A stretch of 64,000 nucleotides of DNA from Eretmocerus hayati (taxonomy: Eukaryota > Arthropoda > Insecta > Hymenoptera > Aphelinidae): contig CM056741.1 of the NCBI GenBank assembly GCA_029851415.1, positions 85,388,282 through 85,452,281 of the forward strand, read 5' to 3'. Below the pieces are notes generated by a model. It ran no database searches, was not told the DNA's origin, and saw only the letters and a list, made by a program, of their open reading frames with translations. Position numbers and translations under genes: made by a program. Of this stretch, positions 43,738-55,957 are shown piece by piece (position 1 is the stretch's first letter; each line of letters starts with the position of its first letter).

Positions 43738-44292
43738 TCTAATACTATAGCAATGGCGAGGGAGATGGCATTTGAGGGTAAGAAACATATTGTAATACTA
43801 TCTCGCTATCCTCAATGTTGAAGAGTGGATTAGTGTGGGTACTTGCCCGACGATGCTGCCTCCTAGTTGAAGGTCGTTACATGGTGCGGAAAGTACGTGT
43901 TGTCTCGTTGATGTTCTGCCTGCGACTGATGCTACTCTTGTGAGGACCCGCTTGCGTATGGAGAGAGGTAGTCGATAATTAAGTCGACCTTGTGAATAGC
44001 CCGATTCTGTAATTCATCTCACGCGTCTGTCTTGATCTCGAAAAAAATATGAGTGAGCTCACTTCGCCCCGTCAGAAATGATTTGAGATGTCTTTCGAAT
44101 CACTTCTGAAGCGAAAGTTTGTTATTCACACAAGGCTTTTTATAGGACGAGTTTGTTTTCTCGTAAGACCTCATGTCGAAATCACTGAAGTTTGGAAGCC
44201 CAAAAGTTTTTCCATGAGCAACCCAGGACTCTAAAATCCCAATCCAGTAATACGTGCACCAAAATTGGGTATGTGTATGAGCTAATCGATTC
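43738..44292. other. Interval without supported gene
   Basis: Only short chance ORFs, and no repeats noticed. Confidence 0.5.
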
Positions 44293-44792
44293 GAGGTGGG
44301 CACCGTACCATCAGCGCCCTCCTCGGATGTATCTAAACTGTGCCGGAGCCGGCCACGTGACCCCTCAAATCAAACCGCGTCTGCTAGCTGGTTCCCAAGA
44401 ATAAAATCTTGTTATCACGTACAGAAACCGGTTCACAGAGTTTAATTGGTTTCAATAACATACGCGTGCACGTATAACACGGATCTTCCTGTCGGGAGTC
44501 ATATTTCGCATCAATTTTTCGACGAAAGCACGTGTACGACTTGATGTATCTACTCCTACGGAAAATAATGCAAAATATGCGATACAACGGTGAGAGCTGT
44601 GTTGCACAAGCACACTTATGATATCGAAACCCATCGAACTTTGTGGAACCATTCCTGTATGCGATGAGAATATTCGGTTCTTGGCAACCAAATTCCAGCT
44701 AGCAGACGCGGTTTGATTTGGGGGTCGAGTGGTCGGCTCCTGCGCATTTCAGAGACATCCAATGCAGGCGCTGATGTCACGGTGCCCACCTC
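44293..44792. mobile_element. 500-bp fold-back element
   Basis: Arms of about 107 bp (44293-44399 and 44686-44792) begin GAGGTGGGCACCGT and include CGCGTCTGCTAGCTGG with its inverse. The middle has no coding capacity. No clear target duplication was seen. Confidence 0.75.
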
Positions 44793-44865
44793 AAATTCGC
44801 GACTACCTTAATGAAAAAGAGATGTAATACTTTGGAGATATTCATTCATTCCTTTTACTATGTAG

Positions 44866-45472
44866 TTACTTAGGTGGATCGATAGTGTACACAGAATATA
44901 TCCATTCTATATCCATATGTTGCCTCAACTTATCTTGTAGATCTTCCACTGTAGTCTCAATCTTTTCTAGAATTTCCTCATCAGTTTCATTAATCTTTTC
45001 TTCCAACACTTGGAATTTATATGGTTGCTCGTTCAATTTCTCATTCACACTATCAACGAATGAACTCACTTCATGGATTTGATGCGATACTTTATTCAAG
45101 TTGTCAATCAAACTTCCGTCCTTAGCTTCGAGATTCATTCTAGTTTCATTCGCATTACGTTGAAACTCTTGCGTGCGCCGCACCATATCTCTGATGACAG
45201 CTTCAAGATGATGGTTCTTGAGATTAATCGACCCAAAATTTCGTCCCAACTGATCCTCCATCATATTCTCTTTTGCTTCTATGCTTAATACCATAGTAAT
45301 AATGCGTTGATTCATTGAGTTTTGAAAATATTCAACCTGTTTTTCCATCCAAAATTTCATATCAACTACATCGGTTCTTGTCTGATGGAATTGCACCAGA
45401 GATTTCTTCTGTTGATCCTCAAATCGTTTCTCTATCTTAACCATCTGATCCGAATTTTCAATAACTTTCTTG
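44866..45472 (-). pseudogene. Virus-like coiled-coil protein, C-terminal part
   Basis: From the edge of the long-TIR transposon (45472, inside the duplicated 9-mer) the minus strand reads about 200 codons to TAA at 44866. The sequence is strongly helical and polar, with heptads throughout (for example K-I-E-K-R-F-E-D-Q-Q and E-K-I-E-T-T-V-E-D-L). The frame continues exactly, across one copy of the 9-bp duplication, into the N-terminal part at 60156-60779. The codons before 45473 seen in the raw ORF (up to 45525) belong to the transposon end. Its function is unknown. The neighbouring genes suggest a structural or accessory protein of a polinton/adintovirus-like element. Confidence 0.65.
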
Positions 45473-48222
45473 GAGCGTAGTTCGATTATCCCAAATAGGA
45501 AATATCCCAAAATGCAACTTCCCAAAAATATTTTTCCCTAAGTATTTTTCCCAGATTAAATTGTCCCAAATTGAATTTTTCCCAAGAATTCATCCCAAAA
45601 TTTTTTTCCCAAAACGACAATCGCCAAAATGTTCTTCTCAAAAATATATTTTCCAAAAATTATTTTCCCAGAAATACTTTCGGAGAACTGGAGAAAAATC
45701 GTCGACAACATCCCTCGGGGATCTTGAGTGTTGATGTGATGTGGCAAAACTGCGGGTAATTGGTCGGATTCGAATGCGTTTTGATCTGGGCATGCATATG
45801 AAAAGAAGGGAGATGTGGCCACTCTTGGCAACCTAGCCACGGTGATCGAATGAAACTCTCACATGCTCATGAAATCGAAATTCTCGCTTTCCGCGGATCC
45901 ATCGTAGCCAAGATATCATAACCCAACTAGTCATCCAAAGTATGTTCCTCGTGCCCTTTGTATCGCTTGGGAGGAATCCTTCAACTATTCCAAAGTTTGA
46001 GAATTGTCAGGATTCCAATTTGAGGACATAGCGATGGATTGTGAGTAATGAACAGTAGAACGGTGAACGTTATCGAAAGATAAGAAATTCGGGTGCTCGT
46101 TTATGTTTTACCAACATGAGTGAATTTTCTGCCTGTGATTGACCCTCGCGACCCAGGACAATATTTGGCTCGATAGAATGATCCTAAGCTCCGAGGAATT
46201 TAGGACACTTTTATCAAGGTATTCATACGGTGGAATCTTGAATGTTAATCTAGTGACGAAACTTTTGGAAGAGGAGAAGGCACTAGGAACACAGTAGTAT
46301 AGATGAATTATGAAGGGAGGGAGGAATGACACCGTACGTTTTCTAGCCATCAGAAATAAAAGTTGTTGTGGTAATTAAATTGTTCATCACATTCGGCACG
46401 CGAGTTGGAATTTTCTTTGGCGCGGTAGTTGGTGCGATTCGCTTCTATCATTGGGAGAAGATCGTTGTATGGAAAGTGCTATAGGGAATGGGGCGAATTA
46501 AATAAACCTCGCTTTGTAGTAGTCAGTTTTTTTTCAATTGAACCATTTCGTATATTGTCAATTGCAACATAAATCGTGTAAAGCACAAGCACTATTCGCC
46601 ATCGGTATTATCAATATCACAGATGGAAACAATCTGAATCCAATTTGATATCCATGGGACATCGTGAACTACAAAAGCTTAGATTAATTAACAAAAAATC
46701 ATTCGAAAAATCAGGAAATACTAGAATTCATGGAGTTCAGTCACTCAACATTCTCCCATAATCAACATGGACCATGAACATTCTCCAACATCGTGTAGTT
46801 CTTTTATCTAAGAAATATTCCATCACAGATCCAGCATCTCCCTGTTGGGAATACCACTTGTATACAAATAAGATGGCTTGACCTGCTTCTATAGAAATGT
46901 CGGACTCGGATACTGTTTATATACATGGGATACAACACCCGTGTATTTTCCTAAATCGTGTACACTCAAGAGGAGTCTGAACTGTCCACCAATGCAACCA
47001 ACTGAAAGGTCTCTCTGAGGTTTAAAGGCAGATTAAGTACTGTACAGATTAAATACTGTGGAAGAATCGTGAAAAAATGACGACATTACACATATTTGAG
47101 AGTTCTTTCCGTGCACTCTTACTTTCTCATCTCCATCTCGAACGTGGTTGGTACCGGTAGAGTTGGGAGAATTCACCACGGGACCATTTTTGTAACACCC
47201 AAAGTTTTGCCCAATCGACCGCGTGGGTACTGGCTGGGATGCTACTATGGACAACATAATTATGAGTTACCACAGAGGTTCTGTGGCAACGAAAGCTAAG
47301 TCGCGGTATCCTAAAGCTTATGACTCAGGCCTTCCCACACCAGTGGTCCAAGCAGAGCTGTTATAAAGAGATTATCAAAATAGGAATTTTCTTTCTGACC
47401 GTTCGGAAATCATGGGTACTGATGTAATTCTGAATCTTTTCATCCAAGATGCCTCTATCGAATGTTTGCTCTCAAGAATATCATTGAATGTCAATTTCGA
47501 ATAATTACTAGACCCGTGTCATCGATTAGTTATCGATCAATTTTCTATTACGATGGAAGTTCGCGAAGTATTTTAGATGGACAGCAAGTCATCCATTCGG
47601 ACATTACGGGGAAAAATGATGAAACCACACAACATCGTTCATTCACATTGACCGGTACTCAACCATTAGATGGTGAAATTGGTTGTAAGAGAATATTCAA
47701 GATACAAGAGCATCAGAATTCCAGTATTACAGGCGAGAGAGACATTAAATGATGAAATGTCTTTCCCTGAATTTTTCAGATACATAATGATCAACGAATC
47801 ATCAGGTGAGTACTAGTAATGAAAACATCATTACCTTTTTTGTCCTTCGGCCGATATCTCTTCCTCTTCTTCTGCTCCGTTGGAGCATATGCCCTGTCAT
47901 CAACGTGAGGCCGCTTCGATCCAACATGAAATCGCATACCTACAGAGTCGATTATAATTGAGATCAATACAAAAAACGAAATATATTGTCCAAAATTCTT
48001 AGGTCGTAAGATTGATAAAAAAACTGCAAGCAATATATCCTTAATCGCAAATGTTGACCTCTGAATGGTGGCTCTACGTGAGCGTTCTGCCTGTATGGAG
48101 GACAGTATTGTACGAATGGAGGCGTGTGTGAGTACCAGCGAGGTAGACTGTGCCCAGGCAGCAAGGATCCGTACTCCCCAGCTGGCTGTTGACACGGAGG
48201 AAAAAATTGCAGAGGACTCGGT
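45473..48222. repeat. Left inverted arm of the long-TIR transposon
   Basis: Mirror copy of 60155-58607 joined to 55957-54684. Short ORFs occur in both arms (46108-46350 and 59277-59519; 47462-47752 and 55150-55350). In the first pair, eight of 80 residues differ between copies, which does not suggest selection on protein. Confidence 0.85.
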
Positions 48223-48531
48223 GGATTCCAGCGTACGGTTCCTGAGCAGAGCGCATCATGTCCCCTCGCTGTATTCAGATTCTGAAAAGACGGCAGAGGG
48301 TCGAGGTAGACACGGGGGAACAACCCTGTTATAATCCATCTGGCCTGGGACCAAATACTCCGACAAATTCCTGTCAGATTGAGCTATTGGCATTAAAGCA
48401 GACGTATAAGCGCTCCTCTCCGATGACGGATACGTCGCAGGTACTCTCATGGCATCATTCGGTGGTCTGGGAAGAACTCTCCTGTCTATCTGATGAGCAT
48501 CGTCAAAGTAGGCTGTAACGAGAGAAAGCAT
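47791..48531 (-). CDS. Possible spliced gene in the transposon arm, left copy
   Basis: A Pro/Tyr-rich reading frame (about 48240-48060, with F-F-P-P-C-Q-Q-P-A-G-E-Y and P-P-F-V-Q-Y) is followed by a stretch with the look of an intron. Another frame then starts G-M-R-F-H-V-G-S-K-R-P-H-V and contains a very basic run (K-K-R-K-R-Y-R-P-K-D-K-K), down to GTAATG near 47845. In this copy the first donor reads GTCAAC. An upstream frame (48531-48258) rich in Pro and Ser may be the beginning. No family was recognised, and confidence is low because no exon border is certain. Confidence 0.3.
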
Positions 48532-50205
48532 TGTATTATTCTATCATAAATATTCTCATTCGATTTGAGGAGAAAATGCATATCCCTAACTTCGCATCAA
48601 AATCCAAAGCTCAACAGGCATGATGATTGATCATTGACCCTCACGCCAGACTGAGAATTCTTGAATCTCATCAAGTAAGACAAAACAAGATCGTGACAAA
48701 GAATTCGTTTGATCTTGAGGCGACGGTAACGAAAAGATACGATAGTGGTCAAAAACACCCCTGGTTCGAGACGAGATTGAGATGCTCGTTCTCAATCTCT
48801 CTTGATAGAAACTCGTCACACCAACATTCCATGATCAAACACTCTTATTTCATGAAATGCTCAATTTTGTGTGCTAAAATTTGAATATGCAGAGTCTATT
48901 ATCGAACGAAGTGGATGATCCCCCTTGTGTGAACCTTATATTTTATAAAACATACAAAACTCGACCTCCATGTCTATTATTTCGCTAGATTGAGAAATCA
49001 GTCAAGCAAGATGGGATCGACTGTCCTTAGTTTCGAGATGAGATGGCGCTGGCAATTTCTCCAACACTCTTACCTCGAAACGAGGGGAAATGGCATTTAC
49101 AACACCCAAGACGAGATGAAAATGGCATAAGTCTCAACATGTCCTGCTCGAGTGAAGCTCTCTCGATGATGTCACAGAATCATCAATCACGCGTATCAAG
49201 CTTCGTTTGCAAGTAGGGTCAGTTGAAAATACATAACTTCAGAGCCTAAGATTTAATCGAATGACCATAAGCATCGAGGCTCATTGATCTAGTGAAACCT
49301 TCCCCCTTCTGAGTGGAGCAAAATTTGTAACACTGGATGAGATAATTCTATGAGACTTCGGATTAATAATATTAATTGCTTACCTGTAGAGACAGAGAGA
49401 TCCAGTGGCAATTCACTGATTTCTGGAGTTGCAACATTCCCGAATGCAGTATTTGACGACACTTCTTTCAAACCTAATACAGAAAAAATAACGAGTGGTT
49501 CGAGCTTCCACTTTTTCGATTTGCACGCTGCCCATGTAGACAAGATTTTTGATCAAAGAACTTGATATTAGATACTATAGAGTCCTTCGATTCCTGAACT
49601 TATGATATATGTCGTGTATCGGATCGTGGAGAATATTCTGTGTGCTTTTTTCACCGTGATACTTAGAAAATGGGATTCGAGTCATTATTGCATACCTTAC
49701 ACTACATACCTTACCATTACTGGCGAAAATGAACATAGAGTAAAAACTTACCACTGAACTTCACCCACACTGAAGAGGTAATTCAAGTGACCCGTGTTGC
49801 TGATTTATGCCATTGAGCCTGGAGTGGGGCTCAAAATACGACGAACTTGTTGCACTGCACCCACGCGTGGAACACAAGCTTTCTTTAGTGACGCGGGCTC
49901 ATGTTCTTCCCTACCTCTAACTAGTACTCTGATATCACGAGCATCGGCGAAGAGAATGTCGAAAGACTTTGTTGCGTCGTCCCGTGCTCGTTAACTGCGC
50001 CAGGGTACAGAGCACAAGTCGATCGGTTATGCGGCGCCGCGTCGTGCTCGGCCGACTCACTCGCCTACAGCATAGAGAGGCGACTGTGCGGCGCCACTCA
50101 CGATAAGGGTACCTATTGAAGTGAAAATTCACGCGAACCGCACTCGCGCATACACACTTTCGCAAGCTTGTAATGTTATTGAATTTCCCTGCGAGCGCCG
50201 TACCT
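48532..50205. other. Interval without confident gene
   Basis: A minus-strand ORF (49543-49289) contains a protein-like stretch ending at a strong donor-like ACAG/GTAAGC (about 49385) and could be an exon, but nothing supports its partners. A short palindrome GAGATTGAGA/TCTCAATCTC lies near 48775. GC-rich sequence at 49930-50130 is unexplained. Confidence 0.4.
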
Positions 50206-50695
50206 TGGGGCTAGTCCGGAATCCTCGCAAAACCGCAACCAGACACTCACCGGAGTACATTCACGCTTTACAACAATATCTAGTTTTCGAATAATTGCAA
50301 ACACTTTTCGGATTGAATCATTGAGTCAGCGCGCTTTCCAATAAAATTTCCAATCATTTGAGCTCAGGTGCGTTTCAAAACTCGTAATACATTTTGAGAG
50401 GTTTGGGAAACGGCAATCTTGAGCTGTCGCTGCCGCATCATAGGAACCATGCGTCATGCACGATTGCCGTTTTCCAAATCTCGCAAAATATACCACGAGT
50501 TTTGAGACTCAACAAAGGTCATTGAGTTTTGTTGCGTTGAAACAATTGGAAATTTTATTGGGAAGAACGCTGACTCAATTATTTGGTCCGGAAAAAGTAT
50601 GCAAGTATGTAAAAACTAAAAATTGTTTGAATTACGCTCTGCAAATCACCGTGGAGCCACCTATGGAGCAGTAAATTGTACGGACTGGCCTTAAC
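50206..50695. mobile_element. Relative of the 7771-8417 TTAA element
   Basis: The left end (GGGCTAGTCCGGAATCCTCG, continuing CAAAACCGCAACCAGACAC) matches the right end of the 7771-8417 element. The right end (CGGACTGGCCTTAA) carries TTAA. Inside, arms of about 155 bp fold back (50277-50432 and 50456-50610). The left TTAA has decayed. ORFs 50456-50674 and 50676-50897 partly follow the arms. Confidence 0.55.
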
Positions 50696-50877
50696 ACGAT
50701 TGGGAAAAACAGAGAATGGGATGATCTCGAGAAATTATGGGACTGTACTAATGGAAGCAGCTATTGCCGTTGCATACTTGGTCAGAATTCGAGATATTTT
50801 TGACGAATATCCAGAAAGAGGCGCTGCTGTCTCCGAACACAGACTGGACGTTGTGAAAATTTTTGGAGCAGGCCTTC

Positions 50878-51742
50878 AAGGAGGGGTGCACCCTTGATTC
50901 TGAAGTCTGCCCTAAACAATCATGTTGGGCTGAAGATCTGGATTTATGTGTATTTTTTTGATCTAAAAACGATGGCGCAGTCGGTTTTTCGGAAAAAAAA
51001 TTTCTCGGCCATATTTATTTCCTGGTTTGCGTCCCCTTTGTCGGATCGCCAAATCCATACAACATTTTGTTTGAAATCATAAAAAATACCCCCAAAAGAA
51101 TTTTCAGGCCATTCCGTTAATGTCCGTGGGACGAGATACATTTTTTCGGATCAAAAATCTGAGTTTTCTTGCTGAAATGCCTCAGAACTCGAAAAATATC
51201 GATAATTTCGAAAAATGACAGGAATATTTTGTTGTTTCGATTGAAAAATTACATCAGATTAGTGCACTGAGACAATCAGAAGTCGAAGATTTCTATATGA
51301 AAAATTAGACATATAAAATTGTGATTTTCTTCTTGATTTTTGAAATATTTTGTTGACTTATCCGATGCAATTTTTCAACCTGAACATGAAAGTATTCTTG
51401 ACATTTTCCGGAATTATCGTTATTTCTCGAGTTCTGGGGCATTTTAGAAAGAAAATTCAGATTTTTGACTCGAAGAAGTGTGTCTTAGCGCACAGAATTT
51501 GATGGATCGGTCTGTAAATTCAATTGGGTGGACTTGCTGTGATTTTGAACAAAATGTCGGATGGGTTTGGTGATCCGACGAAGGGGGCGTGAAACAGGGA
51601 ATAAATATGGTAGGAAAATTTGTTTTTCGGAAAACCGACTACGCCATGATTATTAGATCGAAGAAATACGTATAAATATGAAACTTCAGCCCTCCATGAT
51701 TTTTTAGGCCAGAGTACAAAATCAGGGGTGCACCTTCCCTTA
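50878..51742. mobile_element. Palindromic MITE of about 865 bp
   Basis: The ends AAGGAGGGGTGCACCCTTGA and (inverted) AAGGGAAGGTGCACCCCTGA enclose arms of about 420 bp that meet near 51305. They include mirrored copies of GTTTTTCGGAAAA and GTCGGATCGCC. The arms are more diverged than in the other fold-backs. No coding capacity. Confidence 0.75.
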
Positions 51743-52249
51743 AATTGCAACACGAGAATACTGAGATTTGAGTACTTATCAATCCTACAATTGTTGTTAG
51801 TGCTTCGAACCGGAGTCTAGAACTTTATTAGTAATGATAAGAACTGATCAAATACCTCATTATTCTCATCTCACCATCTGCGAGCTGCAACTGCAATGGC
51901 TGCTTCATACTTTTTCTATCATGTCGAGCTTCATTGGAGACGTCGCACTGTAAGAAGTGAAAACGAAGTTTTTATCGTTAGCAGAGGTTTGAAAGCATAG
52001 GCTCTGAATACCGACAATTTCGCACTACTCCTCATTGTGCGAGGTGAGTGCCTCCCTGCGTTCATCAAAAATGTCTTATACTGACTCAGCATCCACCGCC
52101 TACAGGTGATCTCATTCGGGTAGTCGGAGAATTCATTAAGATTGCTCTATACACTTTATTTTGAAAGATTGGAAAATTTTGATTCAGTATTAGACACTCA
52201 GCTGCCAAGGTCGCAATCCAATGGGTGAGATAGAAGCGCTAGACTCAGC
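51743..52249. other. Interval without supported gene
   Basis: Ordinary AT-rich sequence; nothing recognised. Confidence 0.5.
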
Positions 52250-53410
52250 AGAAACACTCGTCATGAGCTGGCGCACCTGCACGCAAGGGAGTTGGAGGCA
52301 TCAGACTCGGCGACACCAACCGTGATCAGCTGCTGCGCCCGCATACAGGTAGGTTGGAAGCACTTGGGTGAGCGAGGCAGAGGTGGTAGTTTCCACGGCA
52401 CCACCCGTGATCATCTAACGCGCTTCCACGAAAAATGGAGCGCCAGGCTCCGGAGCGGTCTCTTCTTGCAAGTCCGCGGCGGCCGCATGCAAGAAAATTG
52501 GAGGCTCCAAATAGGATTGCGTCACTCGTGAACAGCTGCTACGCCCGGATGCACGAGTGTTGGAGTACCAGATTCGGTAGCGGTACCCGTGATCAGCTGC
52601 TGCGCGCGCATGCAGGAGAGGTGCAGGCGCCAGACTTGACTGCACCACGGAAATTAGCTGACGCGCCTGCACGCAAGGGAGTTGGAGGCACCAGACTCGG
52701 CGGCGCGTCGCCGAGGCGCCACTCGTGATCAGCTGCTGCGCCCGCATGCAGGTAGATCGGAGGCTCTTGGGTGGGGGAGAGAGAGGCGCTAGACTCGACG
52801 GCGCGACCCGTGATCATCCAACGCGCTTCCAAGCGGAAAATTGAAGCGCCAGGCTCCGTCGCGTCTCTTCTTGCAAGTCCACTGCGCTCGCGTTTGAGCG
52901 AGTGGGAGAGATGCCCCAGACACGACGGCACCACCCGTGAGCAGCTGCCTCGCCCGCATGCAGAAGAGTTGCTCGCGCCAGACTTGACTGCACCACACGT
53001 AATTAGCTGACGCACCTGGACACGAGGAGAATGGAGGGACCAGACTCGGCGGCGCCACCCGTGATGAGCTGCATAACTCGCATGCAGGTAAATTGGAGGC
53101 ACTTGGGTGAGCGAGGGAGAGACGGTAGACTCGATTGCGCCAACCGTAGTTATCTAACTCGCTCTCAAGCAAAAAACTGAAGCGCCAATCTCTTCTGCGA
53201 GTCTGCGGCGACCGCATGCGGAAGAATTGGAGGCGCCGAATACGGTGGCACCACTCGTGAACAGCTGCCACGCCCGGATGCAGGGAAGTTGGAGTACCAG
53301 ACTCGGTGGCACCAACCGTGATCAGCTGCTGCGCTCGCATGCAGAAAGATCGGAGGCACTTGGGTGAGCGAGAGAGAGGTGCTAGACTCGACGGCACCAC
53401 TCATATAGTG
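52250..53410. repeat. GC-rich minisatellite, unit about 70 bp
   Basis: About sixteen degenerate units contain GTGATCAGCTGCTGCGCCC, GCATGCAGGTAGATTGGAGG and CACTTGGGTGAGCGAG, with longer-period repetition (for example CTGCACGCAAGGGAGTTGG at 52276 and 52667). Because the unit lacks stops, long ORFs run through on both strands (52593-53102 and 52789-53400 minus). These are repeat artefacts rather than genes. Confidence 0.85.
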
Positions 53411-53606
53411 CTTCGCGCGTCCGCTGAGCTCCCGCCGGGCTCTTCTATCTATCGATAAATTCAGTAACGAATAATTGGGGAGATCATGGATACCACCAAT
53501 GAATATGACGTCCGCTCGGATATAACTTCACAATAGTAGATTATGTTCCTGACAATATGACGGTAAGTTTTCTGGTGTTGCCATTGCTTCAATTTTACTT
53601 CCAGAG

Positions 53607-53816
53607 TACACTGTAAAAGAAAAATTCGAAAAAACCCCAACCAACTGGTTGAATGAGAAAATTAACCCGCTGGTTGAATGGAAAATTCAACCATGAAGTT
53701 AAAAATTCAACATTAGGTTCAGAATTCAACCAATTGATTGAATTCTGGAACAAAATGATTAGATTTTCAACCAAACGTTTGAAATTTTTGCGAAAATATT
53801 TCCACAGTGCAGTGTA
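53607..53816. mobile_element. 210-bp MITE rich in TTCAACC
   Basis: The ends TACACTGTAA and (inverted) TACACTGCAC enclose a tract with repeated GGTTGAAT/ATTCAACC words on both strands. Non-coding. Confidence 0.55.
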
Positions 53817-54683
53817 CAGTCAGTTTTTTGGTGGATTTCTTAGTGGTTCAGGATATAAGTATTCTTGTTTTGCCGATTCTGCATGATAAGTCACTACTCT
53901 GTCTGTCTTCAATCTGTGAGAAAACTGAAATTGGTATATGAGTTTAGTCTTGCCACCAAAGCGAATACCTATGGCTCATAGTTTCTCCCTGGCAATATTA
54001 AATGATCTTTTTTGTGAATACTCTTTCCATACATTTCTGAGAGAGATAACTTCCCACATTTTTCATCGCGGAGAACACTTTTGAATCTGTTTCTGCGGCT
54101 TCTTGGAGTGGAGAGATATCATGAACGTACCGGGACCTAGAAGAATACTCATGTACCGAAAATGAAACTATCTCCATTTTACTCCTCCCTTTCAGATATA
54201 TGGTGTATAACACCACAAGGCTCGGACCAGTCTATCGCCATTTTGATAAATTTATTCTCAAGTGATAACTGTGGGGTTTCGGAACATGGTAATTATACTT
54301 TGCAAATCAAGAAAAGTCATTGAATGGTCAAGAGCTCCCTGTTATACTCTCAGAACTAGCAATTCCTGTTCAGATTCAGCATTAGAGGTAATCTTGAACT
54401 CACAAACGGCTACAGAGATCCTATATCTATGATCCTGATCACTTATCTAATACCTTTCATGATACATACATCTTACTATTTAGTGGTACATAATTCCTCA
54501 TCGATAGCCCTTCTAGGGAATTCTCAACATCTGACTCTGGTGACTGAGCATGTCATATTTCCCAGAAACTACAGGGAATGAACAACTGCTTCCTTGAATC
54601 AATCTTCCTCTCTAGAGACCTTAATGAGTCTTCGATAAAAGACCTAATTCTTTGAACTTAGAACGTGGTAAATGGGATTTGCG
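53817..54683. other. Interval without supported gene
   Basis: Only short chance ORFs were seen before the right inner arm of the long-TIR element begins. Confidence 0.5.
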
Positions 54684-55112
54684 GAGTCTCCCGCAATTTT
54701 TTCCTCCGTGTCAACAGCCAGCTGGGGAGTACGGATCCTTGCTGCCCGGGCACAGTCTACCTCGCTGGTACTCACACACGCCTCCATTCGTACAATACTG
54801 TTCTCCATACAGGCAGAACGCTCACGTAAAGCCACCATTCAGAGGTAAACATTTGCGATCGAGGATATATTGCTTGCAGTTCTTTTATCAATCTTACGAC
54901 CTAAGAATTTTGGACAATATATTTCGTTTTTTGTATTGATCTCAATTATAATCGACTCTGTAGGTATGCGATTTCATGTTGGATCGAAGTGGCCTCACGT
55001 TAATGACAGGGCATATGCTCCAACGGAGCAGAAGAAAAGGAAGAGATATCGTCCGAAGGACAAAAAAGGTAATGATGTTTTCATTACTAGTACTCACCTG
55101 ATGATTCGTTGA
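54684..55112 (+). CDS. Possible spliced gene in the transposon arm, right copy
   Basis: Plus-strand mirror of the left-arm candidate. The Pro/Tyr-rich frame ends P-P-F-R before GTAAAC (54847), a usable donor in this copy. A region of about 118 bp follows, ending CTGTAG. The second frame then continues in phase (G-M-R-F-H-V-G-S-K) to a basic run and a GTAATG donor near 55067. The two copies differ at only a few residues of the second exon (R/W, D/N). Family and function are unknown. Confidence 0.35.
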
Positions 55113-55957
55113 TCATTATGTATCCTAAAATTCAGGGAAAGACATTTCATCATTTAATATCTCTCTCGCCTGTAATACTGGAATTCTGATGCTCTTGTAT
55201 TTTGAATATTCTCTTACAACCAATTCTACCATCCAATGGTTGAGTAACGGTCAATGTAAATGAACGATTGCTGTGTGGTTTCATCATTTTTCTCCGTAAT
55301 GTCCGGATGGATGAATTGCTGTCCATCTGAAACACTTCGCGATCTTTCATCGTAATAGAAAATTGATCATTAACTAATCGATGACACGGGTCTAGTAATT
55401 ATTCGAAATTGACATTCAATGATATTCTTGAGAGCAAACATTCGATAGAGGCATCTTGGATGAAAAGATTTAGAATTACATCAGTACTCATGATTCCCAA
55501 ACGGTCAGAAAGAAAATTTCTATTCTGATAATCTCTTCATAACAGCTCTGCTTGGACCACTGGTGTGGGAACGCCTGAGTCATGAGCTTTAGGATACCGC
55601 GACTTAGCTTTCGTTGCCACAGAACCTCTGTGGTAACTCATAATTATGTTGTCCATAGTAGCATCCCAGCCAGTACCCACGCGGTCGATTGGGGAAACTT
55701 TGGGTGTTACAAAAATGGTCCCGTGGTGAATTCTTTCAACTCTACCGGTACCAACCACGTTCGAGATGGAGATGGGAAAGTAAGAGTGCATGAAAAGAAC
55801 TATGTACATATTTGACATAGTTCGTACATATTCGACGTAACTATGAACATTACACATATTTGAAAGAACTATCAAATATGTGTAATGTCATCATTTTTTC
55901 ACGATTCTTCTACAGTATTTAATCTGTACAGTACTTAATCTGCCTTTAAACCTCAGG
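54684..55957. repeat. Inner part of the right inverted arm
   Basis: Mirror copy of about 48222-47010. It continues in the outer part at 58607 after an insertion of about 2.65 kb. Confidence 0.85.

Noticed and set aside
46108..46350. 80-codon ORF present in both arms of the long-TIR element (mirror at 59277-59519)
   Set aside because: Eight residues differ between copies, with no bias toward silent change, and no recognised domain. It is probably non-coding arm sequence that happens to be open.
52593..53400. ORFs of 169 and 203 codons on the minus strand
   Set aside because: They run through a 70-bp minisatellite whose unit lacks stops. Several frames are open at once, as expected of a repeat.
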